Shown here piece after piece: positions 19,717 through 29,000 of a stretch of 64,000 nucleotides of DNA. The position numbers were made by a program, and so were the translations under genes. The stretch is from Leeuwenhoekiella polynyae. GTDB taxonomy: Bacteria > Bacteroidota > Bacteroidia > Flavobacteriales > Flavobacteriaceae. How positions within the stretch are numbered: position 1 is the stretch's first letter; each line of letters begins with the position of its first letter. Under the pieces are notes generated by a model, which ran no database searches, was not told the origin of the DNA, and was given only the letters and a program-made list of their open reading frames with translations. The stretch spans positions 62,001-126,000 of the forward strand of contig NZ_QOVK01000004.1 of the NCBI RefSeq assembly GCF_004104075.1. Direction: 5' to 3'.

Positions 19717-22125
19717 TTAATTTCTTAGCGGTTTCCCTTTCTTAATCATATGCTCCAGACGCTCTAAAGTTTTGCGTTCTCCACAAAGACTTAAGAAAGC
19801 TTCACGTTCCAGATCAAGTAGGTATTGCTCGCTTACGTAAGAAGCTTCAGAAAGATCTCCACCTGCCATAACGTAAGCCAGTTTGTTAGCGATTTTCTTA
19901 TCGTGATCACTAATATATTTACCGGCATTCATCTGATCTGTACCAACTAAGAAGGCACCTAAAGCTTGTTTACCTAAAACTTTAATGTCTGTTCTTTCAA
20001 TCGGTTTGGTGTAACCTTGTTCTGCCATAAACTTTGCTACTTCCTTTGCAGCAGCAATCTGACGGTCTTTGTTGACCACAACAATATCTTTGCCTTTTTT
20101 AAGAATGCCTAAGTCATAAGCTTCGTGCGCCGAAGTAGATACTTTTGCCATACCAATTGCTAAGAAATATTCACGCAAGCGGTTTAATTCAACATCGTCT
20201 TTATGGTAAGTTTCTGAAGCTCTAAGCGTCATTTCTTTAGAACCACCACCGCCGGGAATCACCCCAACGCCAAATTCTACTAGCCCAATATAGCTTTCTG
20301 CTGCCGCAACAACGCGGTCAGCATGCAGTGTCATCTCGCAACCACCACCTAGTGTCATTGCGTGTGGTGCAACAACTGTAGGAATAGAAGAGTAGCGTAA
20401 GCGCATACAACTATCCTGAAAGTATTTTATAGCCGCATTGAGTTCGTCATATTCCTGCTCCACAGCCATCATAAAAATCATCCCGATATTAGCACCAACG
20501 GAAAAGTTCTTGCCCTGATTAGCAACTACGAGCCCGGCAAAGTCTTTTTCAGCAATATCAATCGCACGATTTAAGCCTGCTAAGACATCTCCACCTATAG
20601 AATTCATTTTAGAACGAAATTCTAAGTTTAGGATTCCATCTCCAAGGTCTTCAACTACAACACCGCTGTTTTTAAAAACTTCTTTTGATTTGCGTATGTT
20701 ATCTAGAATGATGAAACCATCCTGCCCCGGTTTTTTTACATATTCTTTCTTAGGAATATCATAGTAGAAAGTATTTCCTTCTTTTACGGTATAAAATGTT
20801 TCTTTACCAGAAGAAACCATTTCTGAAATCCAATCAGCTATATCATAACCTTCAGCCTTCATCAATTCGGTTCCTTTTTCAACTCCTACGGCATCCCAAA
20901 TTTGAAATGGACCGTGTTCCCAGCCGTAACCGGCACGCATCGCATCATCAATTTTATATAGTTCGTCTGTAATTTCAGGAATACGGTTTTGAACGTATGC
21001 AAATAGTCCGGCGAAGTTCTTTCGGAAGAATTCACCTGCTTTATCTTTTCCTTTTAATAAAACAGGAAAACGATCTGCTACATTATCAATGGATTTAGTC
21101 ATCTCAAGCGTACTAAACGAAGCTCGTTTATTCGCTCTATATTCCATTGAATTGAGGTCTAATGTGAGAATCTCACTAGAACCGTCATCCTTTTTAATTT
21201 TTTTATAAAAGCCCTGACCAGTTTTGCTACCCAGCCATTTGTTTTCGTGCATCGTGTTGATGTAATTAGGTAGTGAGAATAATTCAGCACGTTCATCATT
21301 TTTTACATTTTCACGAATACCATTTGCTACGTGTACCAGTGTATCAAGACCCACAACATCAACCGTACGGAAGGTAGCCGACTTGGGGCGACCAATCACC
21401 GGACCGGTAAGTTTATCAACTTCTTCAACAGTCATCCCGAGTTCATTCACCGTGTGAAACAAACTCATAATGCTGAAGGTACCCACGCGGTTTCCAATAA
21501 ACGCCGGAGTGTCTTTTGCTACAACCGAAGTTTTACCAAGGAATTTTTCGCCGTAGGCATTTAAGAAATCAAGAACTTCAGGATCAGTTTTTGGTCCCGG
21601 AATGATTTCAAAAAGGTCTAAGTAACGAGCTGGATTGAAGAAGTGGGTTCCGCAGAAATGTTTCTGAAAATCTTCACTTCTTCCTTCACTCATAAACTGA
21701 ATAGGAATACCAGAAGTATTTGAAGAAATCAAGGTGCCCGAAGTACGGTGCTTATCCAGCTTTTCAAAAACCTGTTTTTTAATATCAAGACGTTCAATTA
21801 CTACCTCAATGATCCAGTCGTAATCTTTCACTTTAGCGATATCGTCTTCCATATTACCGGTAGAGATACGGCTGGCGAAATCTTTATGGTAAATAGGAGA
21901 GGGCTTAGATTTTAAAGCGTTTTGCAAGTGATCGTTAACCAGACGGTCACGCACTTGTTTGTCTTCTAAGGTTAAACCTTTAGCTTTTTCTTTGTCGGTT
22001 AGTTCACGAGGAACGATGTCGAGCAACAGCACTTCAACTCCTATATTAGCAAAATGGCAAGCGATCCCGCTTCCCATAATTCCGGAGCCAATAACTGCAA
22101 CTTTATTTATTCGTCTTTTACTCAT
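19717..22125 (-). CDS. Fused 3-hydroxyacyl-CoA dehydrogenase / enoyl-CoA hydratase (FadB/FadN type)
   Basis: This 802-residue bifunctional enzyme covers the two middle steps of beta-oxidation. The N-terminal half has the NAD Rossmann motif VAVIGSGIMGSGIACHFANI at residues 8-27, then the 3-hydroxyacyl-CoA dehydrogenase helical domains with SSNTSGIPI and GTHFFNPARYLDL. The C-terminal half carries the crotonase fold: NFSVGANIGM for the oxyanion hole, and GGGCEMTLHADRVVAAAESYIGLVE with the catalytic acidic residues. Dehydrogenase first and hydratase second is the FadN order, opposite to E. coli FadB. Its ATG overlaps the MarR gene stop (ATGA, 22122-22125), so regulator and enzyme are translationally coupled. 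Confidence 0.94.
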   Translation of the reverse strand: MSKRRINKVAVIGSGIMGSGIACHFANIGVEVLLLDIVPRELTDKEKAKGLTLEDKQVRDRLVNDHLQNALKSKPSPIYHKDFASRISTGNMEDDIAKVKDYDWIIEVVIERLDIKKQVFEKLDKHRTSGTLISSNTSGIPIQFMSEGRSEDFQKHFCGTHFFNPARYLDLFEIIPGPKTDPEVLDFLNAYGEKFLGKTSVVAKDTPAFIGNRVGTFSIMSLFHTVNELGMTVEEVDKLTGPVIGRPKSATFRTVDVVGLDTLVHVANGIRENVKNDERAELFSLPNYINTMHENKWLGSKTGQGFYKKIKKDDGSSEILTLDLNSMEYRANKRASFSTLEMTKSIDNVADRFPVLLKGKDKAGEFFRKNFAGLFAYVQNRIPEITDELYKIDDAMRAGYGWEHGPFQIWDAVGVEKGTELMKAEGYDIADWISEMVSSGKETFYTVKEGNTFYYDIPKKEYVKKPGQDGFIILDNIRKSKEVFKNSGVVVEDLGDGILNLEFRSKMNSIGGDVLAGLNRAIDIAEKDFAGLVVANQGKNFSVGANIGMIFMMAVEQEYDELNAAIKYFQDSCMRLRYSSIPTVVAPHAMTLGGGCEMTLHADRVVAAAESYIGLVEFGVGVIPGGGGSKEMTLRASETYHKDDVELNRLREYFLAIGMAKVSTSAHEAYDLGILKKGKDIVVVNKDRQIAAAKEVAKFMAEQGYTKPIERTDIKVLGKQALGAFLVGTDQMNAGKYISDHDKKIANKLAYVMAGGDLSEASYVSEQYLLDLEREAFLSLCGERKTLERLEHMIKKGKPLRN

Positions 22126-22586
22126 TGTTTTATAGTAGTTTCAGAATTGTTATATATTTTTTTGTTTTGAATCAAATCATTGATGACGTGAATGACTTCA
22201 AAGAAATGATCTATTTTTTCAGATTCAATATTTGCACGAATGGCATCATTGAATTTTAGAACCCGGTCTTTACTGAAATTGCGATTTTCCTTCCCAAATT
22301 CTGTTAGGAAAATAAGAACACCGCGTCCATCTGCAGGGTTCGGCTTACGTTCTATGAGTCCGCGTTCTTCCATTGACTTTAAGGTTCTTGAAAGACTCGT
22401 AGCTTCCATTCCCATTCGTGGCCCCAGAGCTGTTGAAGGTGTTCCTTCTTCCGGGTCGATACTTAGTAATGCAAATCCTGTAGCCATTGTACTGTCTAAT
22501 TTTGCTGCTTGCTCATTATACATTTTTGTAATGGCTTGCCAGGTTGCTCTAAGCGCGTGATCTATTGTGATATCTTTTTTACTCAT
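22122..22586 (-). CDS. MarR family transcriptional regulator
   Basis: This 154-residue winged-helix regulator heads the beta-oxidation operon. The recognition-helix and wing region EATSLSRTLKSMEERGLIERK...DGRGVLIFLT lies at about residues 68-105, preceded and followed by dimerisation helices. The family commonly binds an acyl-CoA or other ligand and releases DNA. Being first in the operon, it probably represses it autogenously and responds to fatty-acyl-CoA. A perfect inverted repeat TATGC-AC-GCATA lies 29 bases upstream of its start (22615-22626) and is a candidate operator. The ligand is inferred only from the neighbours. Confidence 0.92.
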   Translation of the reverse strand: MSKKDITIDHALRATWQAITKMYNEQAAKLDSTMATGFALLSIDPEEGTPSTALGPRMGMEATSLSRTLKSMEERGLIERKPNPADGRGVLIFLTEFGKENRNFSKDRVLKFNDAIRANIESEKIDHFFEVIHVINDLIQNKKIYNNSETTIKQ

Positions 22587-22614
22587 ACGTTTGCGTAAAG
22601 TTAAAAAATAATAC

Positions 22615-22626
22615 TATGCACGCATA
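22615..22626. promoter_or_regulatory. Candidate MarR operator upstream of the fad operon
   Basis: TATGC-AC-GCATA is a perfect 5+5 inverted repeat 29 bases upstream of the MarR start codon. On the - strand it is followed by TAACTTTA, a near match to the -7 element TAnnTTTG, so a bound repressor would cover the promoter. Confidence 0.5.
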
Positions 22627-22686
22627 ATAAATTAAGGAAATTTTATAAGATTATTATCTGATGCCCTTGAAGACGGGTATATTCAT

Positions 22687-22715
22687 AAAAAAACTCCTTA
22701 TTTCTAAGGAGTTTT
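22687..22715 (-). terminator. Terminator of the acyl-CoA ligase gene
   Basis: AAAACTCCTTA-tttc-TAAGGAGTTTT is an 11-bp perfect stem followed on the - strand by a run of seven T. It separates the ligase transcript from the MarR-led operon. Confidence 0.88.
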
Positions 22716-22720
22716 ATAAA

Positions 22721-24490
22721 TTAATTATGCTCGTATATATTATTATACAAATTGATGTATTTCTCTTTTACAATGCGTCTTTTTAACTTCATAGTAGGAG
22801 TGAGGTGACCCGCCTCTATACTCCATTCGTCTGGAGTAAGTTCTATTTTTTTAACGCGTTCCCATTTGCCAAACTTTTCATTATGAAGATTCACATCTTC
22901 AAGAATACGTTGTTGAACTTCTTTGTTTTCTGCAATCTCTTTATTTGTAGATCCTACATTGATATTTTTCAATTTGGCCCATTCTGCTACAAACTCAAAA
23001 TTAGGTTGAATTAAAGCGGCAGGCATTTTTTCGCCTTCACCTACAACCATAATGTGTTCAATAAAACGAGATTGTTTCATCGCATTTTCTATTAGTTGAG
23101 GAGCTACATATTTACCACCACTGGTTTTAAACATTTCCTTTTTACGGTCGGTTATTTTAAGGAAACCTTCTTTATCGATCTCACCGATATCACCGGTGTG
23201 GAAATATCCGTTTTCCAGTACCTCTTCTGTTTTCTCCTTATCCTTATAATAACCCATCATTACCTGTGGACCTTTTATAAGAATCTCACCATCTTCAGCA
23301 ATTTTAACTTCAGTCTGTGGAATAGGCTTACCAACCGTACCAATTTTAAAGCCTTTATTACGCATATCATTAACAGAAATAACTGGAGAAGTTTCTGTAA
23401 GTCCATAACCTTCCATCACAGCAATATCTGCGGCATTAAAAACTCTGGCTAGTCTGGGTTGTAAAGCAGCGCTACCTGACGCGATAACTTTTAAGTTTCC
23501 GCCTAAAGCTTCTTGCCATTTGCTGAAAATCAGTTTGCGAGCAATAGCTAGTTTTTTTTCATACCACCAACCATTTTCACCATAAGGTTCATATTCTAAA
23601 CCAGTCTCAACTGCCCAGAAAAATAATTTCTTTTTAATCCCAGTAAGTGCAGCACCCTTTGCAATGATTTTATCGTAAACTTTTTCTAATAACCGAGGCA
23701 CCGCAGTCATTACTTCAGGCTGAACTTCTTTTAAGTTTTCACTTATAGTATCTAAACTTTCAGCAAAATATATAGAAACGCCAGTGTATTGATAGAGATA
23801 CATCAACATACGTTCGTAGATGTGACAAACCGGCAAAAAACTCAACGCTTTACTTTGTCCCGGTATGATAGGAAATCTCGAAGTACTGTTTAGAGCATTT
23901 GAAGCTACATTTTTATGACTTAGCATGACACCTTTAGGTCTTCCGGTTGTTCCAGAAGTGTAAATTAGTGTTGCCAGATCATCTTCTTTTACTGCATCTT
24001 TAAGTTTCTCTACTTCGGGCTGTAAATTGGTGTCATCTTCTTTTACAGCTTGCCAGCTTTTACAACCGTCAACCTTATCAAAACTGAAAACATCTTTTAG
24101 AGTAGGCACATTTGCTTTAATAGCATTAACCTTATCTAATACTTCCTTATCTGAAACAAAACAATAGATAGACTCACTGTGGTTGAGTACATACTCATAT
24201 TCTTCTTCAGAAATCGTTGGATAAATAGGTACATTTTGAGCACCTAATTGCAGAATACCAATATCCATAATATTCCACTCCGTACGATTTGTAGAAGAGA
24301 TAACCGCAACCTTATCATTAGGTTTTACACCCAGTTTTAAAAGTCCGCGACTTATCGCATTGGCCTGGTCAATATAAGATTGTGTAGTTGTAGCGACCCA
24401 TTTCCCGTTATATTTAGTAACCAAAGCCTCTTTCAGGTTATACTGTTCAAGCTGGTGATAGGGGAAGTCAAAAAGACGTTTAATTTCCAT
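22721..24490 (-). CDS. Long-chain fatty-acid-CoA ligase (AMP-forming)
   Basis: This 589-residue ANL-superfamily enzyme activates fatty acids to acyl-CoA with ATP. The AMP-binding P-loop is YTSGTTGRPKGVMLSHKN near residues 178-195. The A5 motif is GYGLTETSP, the hinge is YFHTGDIGE, and DRKKEMFKTSGGKYV precedes the mobile C-terminal domain. The C terminus with LTPTMKLKRR is typical of the FAA1/FadD15-like group. It is transcribed on the same strand as the fad operon but ends in its own terminator (22687-22715), so it is a separate unit supplying substrate. The upstream 226 bases contain no clear consensus promoter. Confidence 0.95.
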   Translation of the reverse strand: MEIKRLFDFPYHQLEQYNLKEALVTKYNGKWVATTTQSYIDQANAISRGLLKLGVKPNDKVAVISSTNRTEWNIMDIGILQLGAQNVPIYPTISEEEYEYVLNHSESIYCFVSDKEVLDKVNAIKANVPTLKDVFSFDKVDGCKSWQAVKEDDTNLQPEVEKLKDAVKEDDLATLIYTSGTTGRPKGVMLSHKNVASNALNSTSRFPIIPGQSKALSFLPVCHIYERMLMYLYQYTGVSIYFAESLDTISENLKEVQPEVMTAVPRLLEKVYDKIIAKGAALTGIKKKLFFWAVETGLEYEPYGENGWWYEKKLAIARKLIFSKWQEALGGNLKVIASGSAALQPRLARVFNAADIAVMEGYGLTETSPVISVNDMRNKGFKIGTVGKPIPQTEVKIAEDGEILIKGPQVMMGYYKDKEKTEEVLENGYFHTGDIGEIDKEGFLKITDRKKEMFKTSGGKYVAPQLIENAMKQSRFIEHIMVVGEGEKMPAALIQPNFEFVAEWAKLKNINVGSTNKEIAENKEVQQRILEDVNLHNEKFGKWERVKKIELTPDEWSIEAGHLTPTMKLKRRIVKEKYINLYNNIYEHN

Positions 24491-24669
24491 GATTATGATA
24501 TAGGTTAATTCGCTCTTGGAGCGATAGAACGTTAAAGTTTTATGAAATGAAAGTTTCTAAAAACTAGTTTGGGATTATTCTTTGAATAAAGATACTCTGC
24601 AAAATAATGAATTTACAAACCTTTTTCTACGATTTTAGAAAAATTTACAACGTTGTATTGAAAATGTCA

Positions 24670-24702
24670 AAATAGCATAGATTTTTGAAGTCTATGCTAT
24701 TT
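24670..24702. terminator. Terminator downstream of the HAEPLYID gene
   Basis: AAATAGCATAGA and TCTATGCTATTT are perfectly complementary 12-base arms around a 9-base loop, with A/T tracts outside. It is 15 bases past the stop of the - strand gene ending at 24717. Confidence 0.8.
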
Positions 24703-24716
24703 CTAATACAATTTCA

Positions 24717-25565
24717 TCAGTGTCCCGGTTCATAAATCAGCCTTAGAAAAGTACTAAAACGTTCTGTCTCGCGGTTTATAGGAATTCCTGTAACAATACC
24801 TATTAGTAAATTGTCAGCTATATCTAAACGTAGTTGAGGTCTAATAGTCATGTCAAAATCTCCTTGGTTAAACTCCTTATTAAATTCAAGACCGATAAAA
24901 TTTCGGGTTCCGGAAATCATATAGTGAATATTGCTGTTGATCTGCCAGCTGGTTTGCATAGCACCATTATTAAAATGATGAGCGATAGCAGGCCCGGTAT
25001 AGATTAAACTGTGAAAATTAGAACCCAGGCGTTTGGCAGCAATAAAAAATGGATTGTAGATGTTACCAGTAAGTAGCTTACCCGAACCATAATTATTAAA
25101 ATCAGTAAGCTCAAATTCTTGAATGTATCCAAATGCCATACTTGTTTTATGTTTATCTGAAACCCAAAAAGTATATTGGCCAGCAATTTTCACACTATTC
25201 AATTTATTTCCGGGAGCGTTAGCATTATTACCCACGGGGTAATGTAACGAAAATGGAAGTTCAACTTCTAAACCCAATCGGTCTACAGGAGCCCATTCAT
25301 ATTCTACTAAAGCCAGATATTCGTCATATTGATCACGGTCAGTAAGTCCAAGGCCAACATTCCATTCTTTTTCGCCTTTACGGGCTCCTAAATCCCGAAT
25401 CAAATCAATATATAAGGGTTCTGCATGAAGAATTTTTAAGGGTTCCTTGCTGTCTTCAATTTCAGAAATGTATAAACTGTCTTTTATGGCATTGCTCTCA
25501 GACTCCTGAGCATAGGTAAAATTGGAAAGTACTGAAACGATCAGCACTAGTTGTAATAGTTTCAT
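24717..25565 (-). CDS. HAEPLYID family outer-membrane-type protein
   Basis: This 282-residue protein has a signal peptide (LVLIVSVLSNFTYAQ). The sequence HAEPLYIDLIRDLGARKGEKE at about residues 48-68 is the naming motif of the HAEPLYID family. The rest alternates polar and aromatic strands (WNVGLGLTDRDQYDEYLALVEYEW and others) and ends in an aromatic-rich strand, as in outer-membrane beta-barrels of the transporter/MetA-pathway type. Function is unknown. The gene follows a small hypothetical gene after a 77-base spacer containing a hairpin. Both are downstream of purL on the same strand without a strong terminator. Homologues have sometimes been mislabelled as purine enzymes, perhaps through this linkage (recollection, not checked). 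Confidence 0.8.
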   Translation of the reverse strand: MKLLQLVLIVSVLSNFTYAQESESNAIKDSLYISEIEDSKEPLKILHAEPLYIDLIRDLGARKGEKEWNVGLGLTDRDQYDEYLALVEYEWAPVDRLGLEVELPFSLHYPVGNNANAPGNKLNSVKIAGQYTFWVSDKHKTSMAFGYIQEFELTDFNNYGSGKLLTGNIYNPFFIAAKRLGSNFHSLIYTGPAIAHHFNNGAMQTSWQINSNIHYMISGTRNFIGLEFNKEFNQGDFDMTIRPQLRLDIADNLLIGIVTGIPINRETERFSTFLRLIYEPGH

Positions 25566-25601
25566 CTTAATTTGTTTAATGAGTTATTAAATGAGAAAAT
25601 G

Positions 25602-25620
25602 CACCTCAATTGCTGAGGTG
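25602..25620 (-). terminator. Hairpin between small ORF and HAEPLYID gene (attenuator-like)
   Basis: CACCTCA-attgc-TGAGGTG is a perfect 7-bp stem, followed on the - strand by CATTTTC, a weak U-tract. It may partly terminate the upstream transcript or protect the mRNA end. Confidence 0.45.
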
Positions 25621-25642
25621 TAATTACTGAAGGAAAAACAAA

Positions 25643-26029
25643 TTAAGATTGTGGTGGGGGTGCGTCGATTTCCAGATACGCAACTTTATAAAAATTATTC
25701 GACCAGTGTATAAGTTGCTGATTGAGCGTTAAAAAAACATGGTTTCCATTGGAGCAATGATCATCTAGGGTGAAATGATCCAGACTAAAAGGGGACTTAC
25801 CTGAGTTGTGTTTTTCTGAATCTGCATCGTCCTGTTCGGGGATCACATCGCCAAGATCCAAAACCTGTTCAACAACTAACTCAATAATACTTTCCTGATC
25901 ATTGATATTAAGATTTTCAGGGGTGTTTTTGCTGAAATCTGGACTGTCAACACAAATGTTTAAAACATAGAGGGCCATAAGCAGCCAAAACCTACGTATA
26001 TAAAAATGATGAGACCCGAATTTCAGCAT
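25643..26029 (-). CDS. Small hypothetical membrane-anchored or secreted protein
   Basis: This 128-residue protein is not recognised. An N-terminal hydrophobic stretch FWLLMALYVLNICV (residues 14-27) could be a signal anchor. It is followed by an acidic region (INDQESIIELVVEQVLDL, then EQDDADSEK) and a His/Cys segment LDDHCSNGNHVF, ending in APPPQS. The pattern resembles small flavobacterial proteins encoded next to envelope transport genes. It starts 17 bases after the purL stop and precedes the HAEPLYID gene. The coding call rests on the sensible N terminus, normal composition and tight spacing. Metal binding by the His/Cys segment is speculation. Confidence 0.65.
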   Translation of the reverse strand: MLKFGSHHFYIRRFWLLMALYVLNICVDSPDFSKNTPENLNINDQESIIELVVEQVLDLGDVIPEQDDADSEKHNSGKSPFSLDHFTLDDHCSNGNHVFLTLNQQLIHWSNNFYKVAYLEIDAPPPQS

Positions 26030-26046
26030 ATAAAATCAGTACTGAT

Positions 26047-29000
26047 CTAGTTCTTGTTTTTCTCAATCCACTTGCGTGCATTCTCAAAAGCTTCGATCCA
26101 TGGACTAACCTCGTCTTTGCGACCTTTCGGGTAATTTGCCCAATTCCATTGAAATATAGAACGTTCAATATGTGGCATGGTTACTAAGTGACGCCCGGTT
26201 TTATCAGTCATCATCGCTGTGTTGTAACTACTTCCGTTAGGGTTTGCAGGATAGGCATCGTAACCGTATTTAGCTACAATATTGTAATGCTTTTCACTAA
26301 GTGGAAGTTCAAATTTTCCTTCTCCATGAGAAATCCATACGCCTAATGTTGCTCCTTCTAATGTAGAAAGCATCACCGAATCATTCTTTTCAATCTTTAC
26401 ACTTGTAAAACCACTCTCGTGTTTATGCGAATCGTTATGTAGCATTTTGGGCTTTTCATTATGCTCTGGGTTGATCAAATCCAACTCCACAAAAAGCTGA
26501 CAACCATTGCAGATTCCTACTGAAAGTGTATCAGGTCTTGCAAAGAAATTCTTTAATGCAGTGTTGGCTTTATCATTGTATAAGAATGCGCCGGCCCAAC
26601 CTTTTGCAGAACCTAAAACGTCTGAATTGGAGAAGCCACCCACGGCGCCTATAAACTGAATATCTTCTAACGTTTCACGACCGCTGATCAAATCAGTCAT
26701 ATGTACATCTTTTACATCAAAACCGGCAAGAAACATAGCGTTTGCCATTTCGCGTTCAGAATTACTTCCTTTTTCACGTAAAATAGCAGCTTTAGGTCTT
26801 GGTTTAGAAGTGTCAATTGCAGGTTTTATTCCTGTAAAATGCTTCGGAAATTCAAATTTTAAATCTAGTTTGTCAAAGTTATGGTAACGGTCTTCTGCAA
26901 GATTATTAGCAGTTTGTTTCTGATCTAATAAATACGAAGTTTCAAACCACTTTCTGCGTAACGAAGGAATGTTTAAACCAATTTCAACAGATCCTTGTTT
27001 AATTAATAGTTCGTCAGAATTAGTTACAGTTCCTAATTTGTAAAACTGAATATCATTTTCTGCGAACGCATTTTCAATGGCTGTATCATCAGTAGCTTGA
27101 ATAACGATTCCGGTATTTTCTGCAAATAATATTTTGATGATATCTTTTTCAGCAAATGCAGAAAAATCAACAGAAGCTCCTAGTTTATTTTCAGCAAAAC
27201 AAAATTCAAGAAGTGTGGTAATCAATCCGCCTGAAGCCACATCATGACCGGCAGCAATCAGATCACTTTTGATTAGATTTTGTATAAGGTCAAAGGTTTT
27301 TTTGAAAGCAGCATTGTCTTTAATGCTTGGCGCTTCCATGCCTACTTTATTCTGTATCTGGGCAAAAGAAGAACCACCTAATTTAAATCCATCCTGAGAT
27401 AGATTTAAATAGTAAATAGACCCTGCTTCCGTATCTAGAACAGGCTCTACAACACGATTAATATCACTACAACTTCCGGCAGCTGAAATAATCACAGTTC
27501 CCGGAGCAAGCACATCACCTTCAGGATATTTCTGCTTCATAGAAAGCGAGTCTTTTCCGGTAGGTACATTGATTCCTAAATCAATTGCAAATTCAGAAAC
27601 TGCCTCTACTGCTTCATATAAGCGTGCATCTTCACCTACGTTATTACAAGGCCACATCCAGTTAGCAGAAAGAGAAACGGACTTTAATCCTTTCTCTAAA
27701 GGTGCCCAAATCAAGTTTGTCAAGGCTTCTGCGATACTGTTTTTACTTCCGGCAACGGGATCAATCAATCCACTTACAGGAGAATGACCTATCGAAGTTG
27801 CGATTCCGTTTTTTGATTTAAAATCAAGAGCCATCACTCCGACGTTATTGAGTGGAATTTGTAAGCTTCCCACACATTGTTGCTTAGCTACGCGACCACC
27901 TACGCAACGGTCAACTTTATTGGTTAACCAGTCTTTACTTGCAACAGCTTCAAGCTGCAATACGTTTTCTAAGTACTCATGGAAATTTTCTAAAGAGTAC
28001 GAAACATCGCTATAAATGCGGTGTATCTTAGAATCAACCATTACAGTTTTTGGTGAACTGCCAAACATATCATCCATCGCCAGATCCATAGGAGCAGCAC
28101 CTGTAGTAGCAGATTTGAATGTGAATCTATGGTCTCCTGTAACGTCACCCACTTCATAAATTGGTGAGCGCTCACGATCAGAAATCGCTTTTAATGTTTT
28201 TAGTTGGTTGGAACCGATCACAAGTCCCATGCGTTCTTGTGATTCATTACCTATAATTTCTTTAGCCGAAAGGGTAGGGTCACCCACTGGCAATTTATCA
28301 AGGTCAATCAATCCGCCAGTTTCTTCAACCAATTCAGAAAGACAGTTTAAATGACCACCAGCACCGTGATCGTGAATAGAAACGATGGTATTCTCATCAC
28401 TTTCTACCATTCCGCGGATAGCATTAGCAGCACGTTTTTGCATCTCCGGGTTAGAACGCTGTATTGCGTTCAGTTCAATCCCTGAACTAAAAGCACCGGT
28501 ATCTGCCGAAGAAACAGCGGCTCCACCCATACCTATTCGATAATTGTCACCGCCCAAAATTACAATCTTATCTCCGGTTTCTGGTTTTTCTTTTAAAGCC
28601 TGTTCTTTTTTACCATAGCCTATACCACCAGCTTGCATGATTACTTTATCAAAACCCAGTTTACGACCAGCTTCATCGTGCTCAAAAGTTAATACTGATC
28701 CTGCGATTAAAGGTTGACCAAATTTGTTTCCAAAATCTGAAGCTCCATTAGAAGCTTTGATCAAAATATCAATTGGTGTTTGATACAACCACTTGCGAGC
28801 AGGCATTGCATCTTCCCATGGGCGATCTTCTTTAAGTCTTGAGTAGGCCGTCATATAAACAGCAGTTCCTGCTAACGGAAGCGAACCTTGACCACCTGCC
28901 AGACGGTCTCTAATCTCACCACCGGCACCGGTTGCGGCACCGTTAAAAGGCTCTACGGTAGTAGGGAAATTGTGTGTCTCTGCTTTAAGAGAAAGCACAC

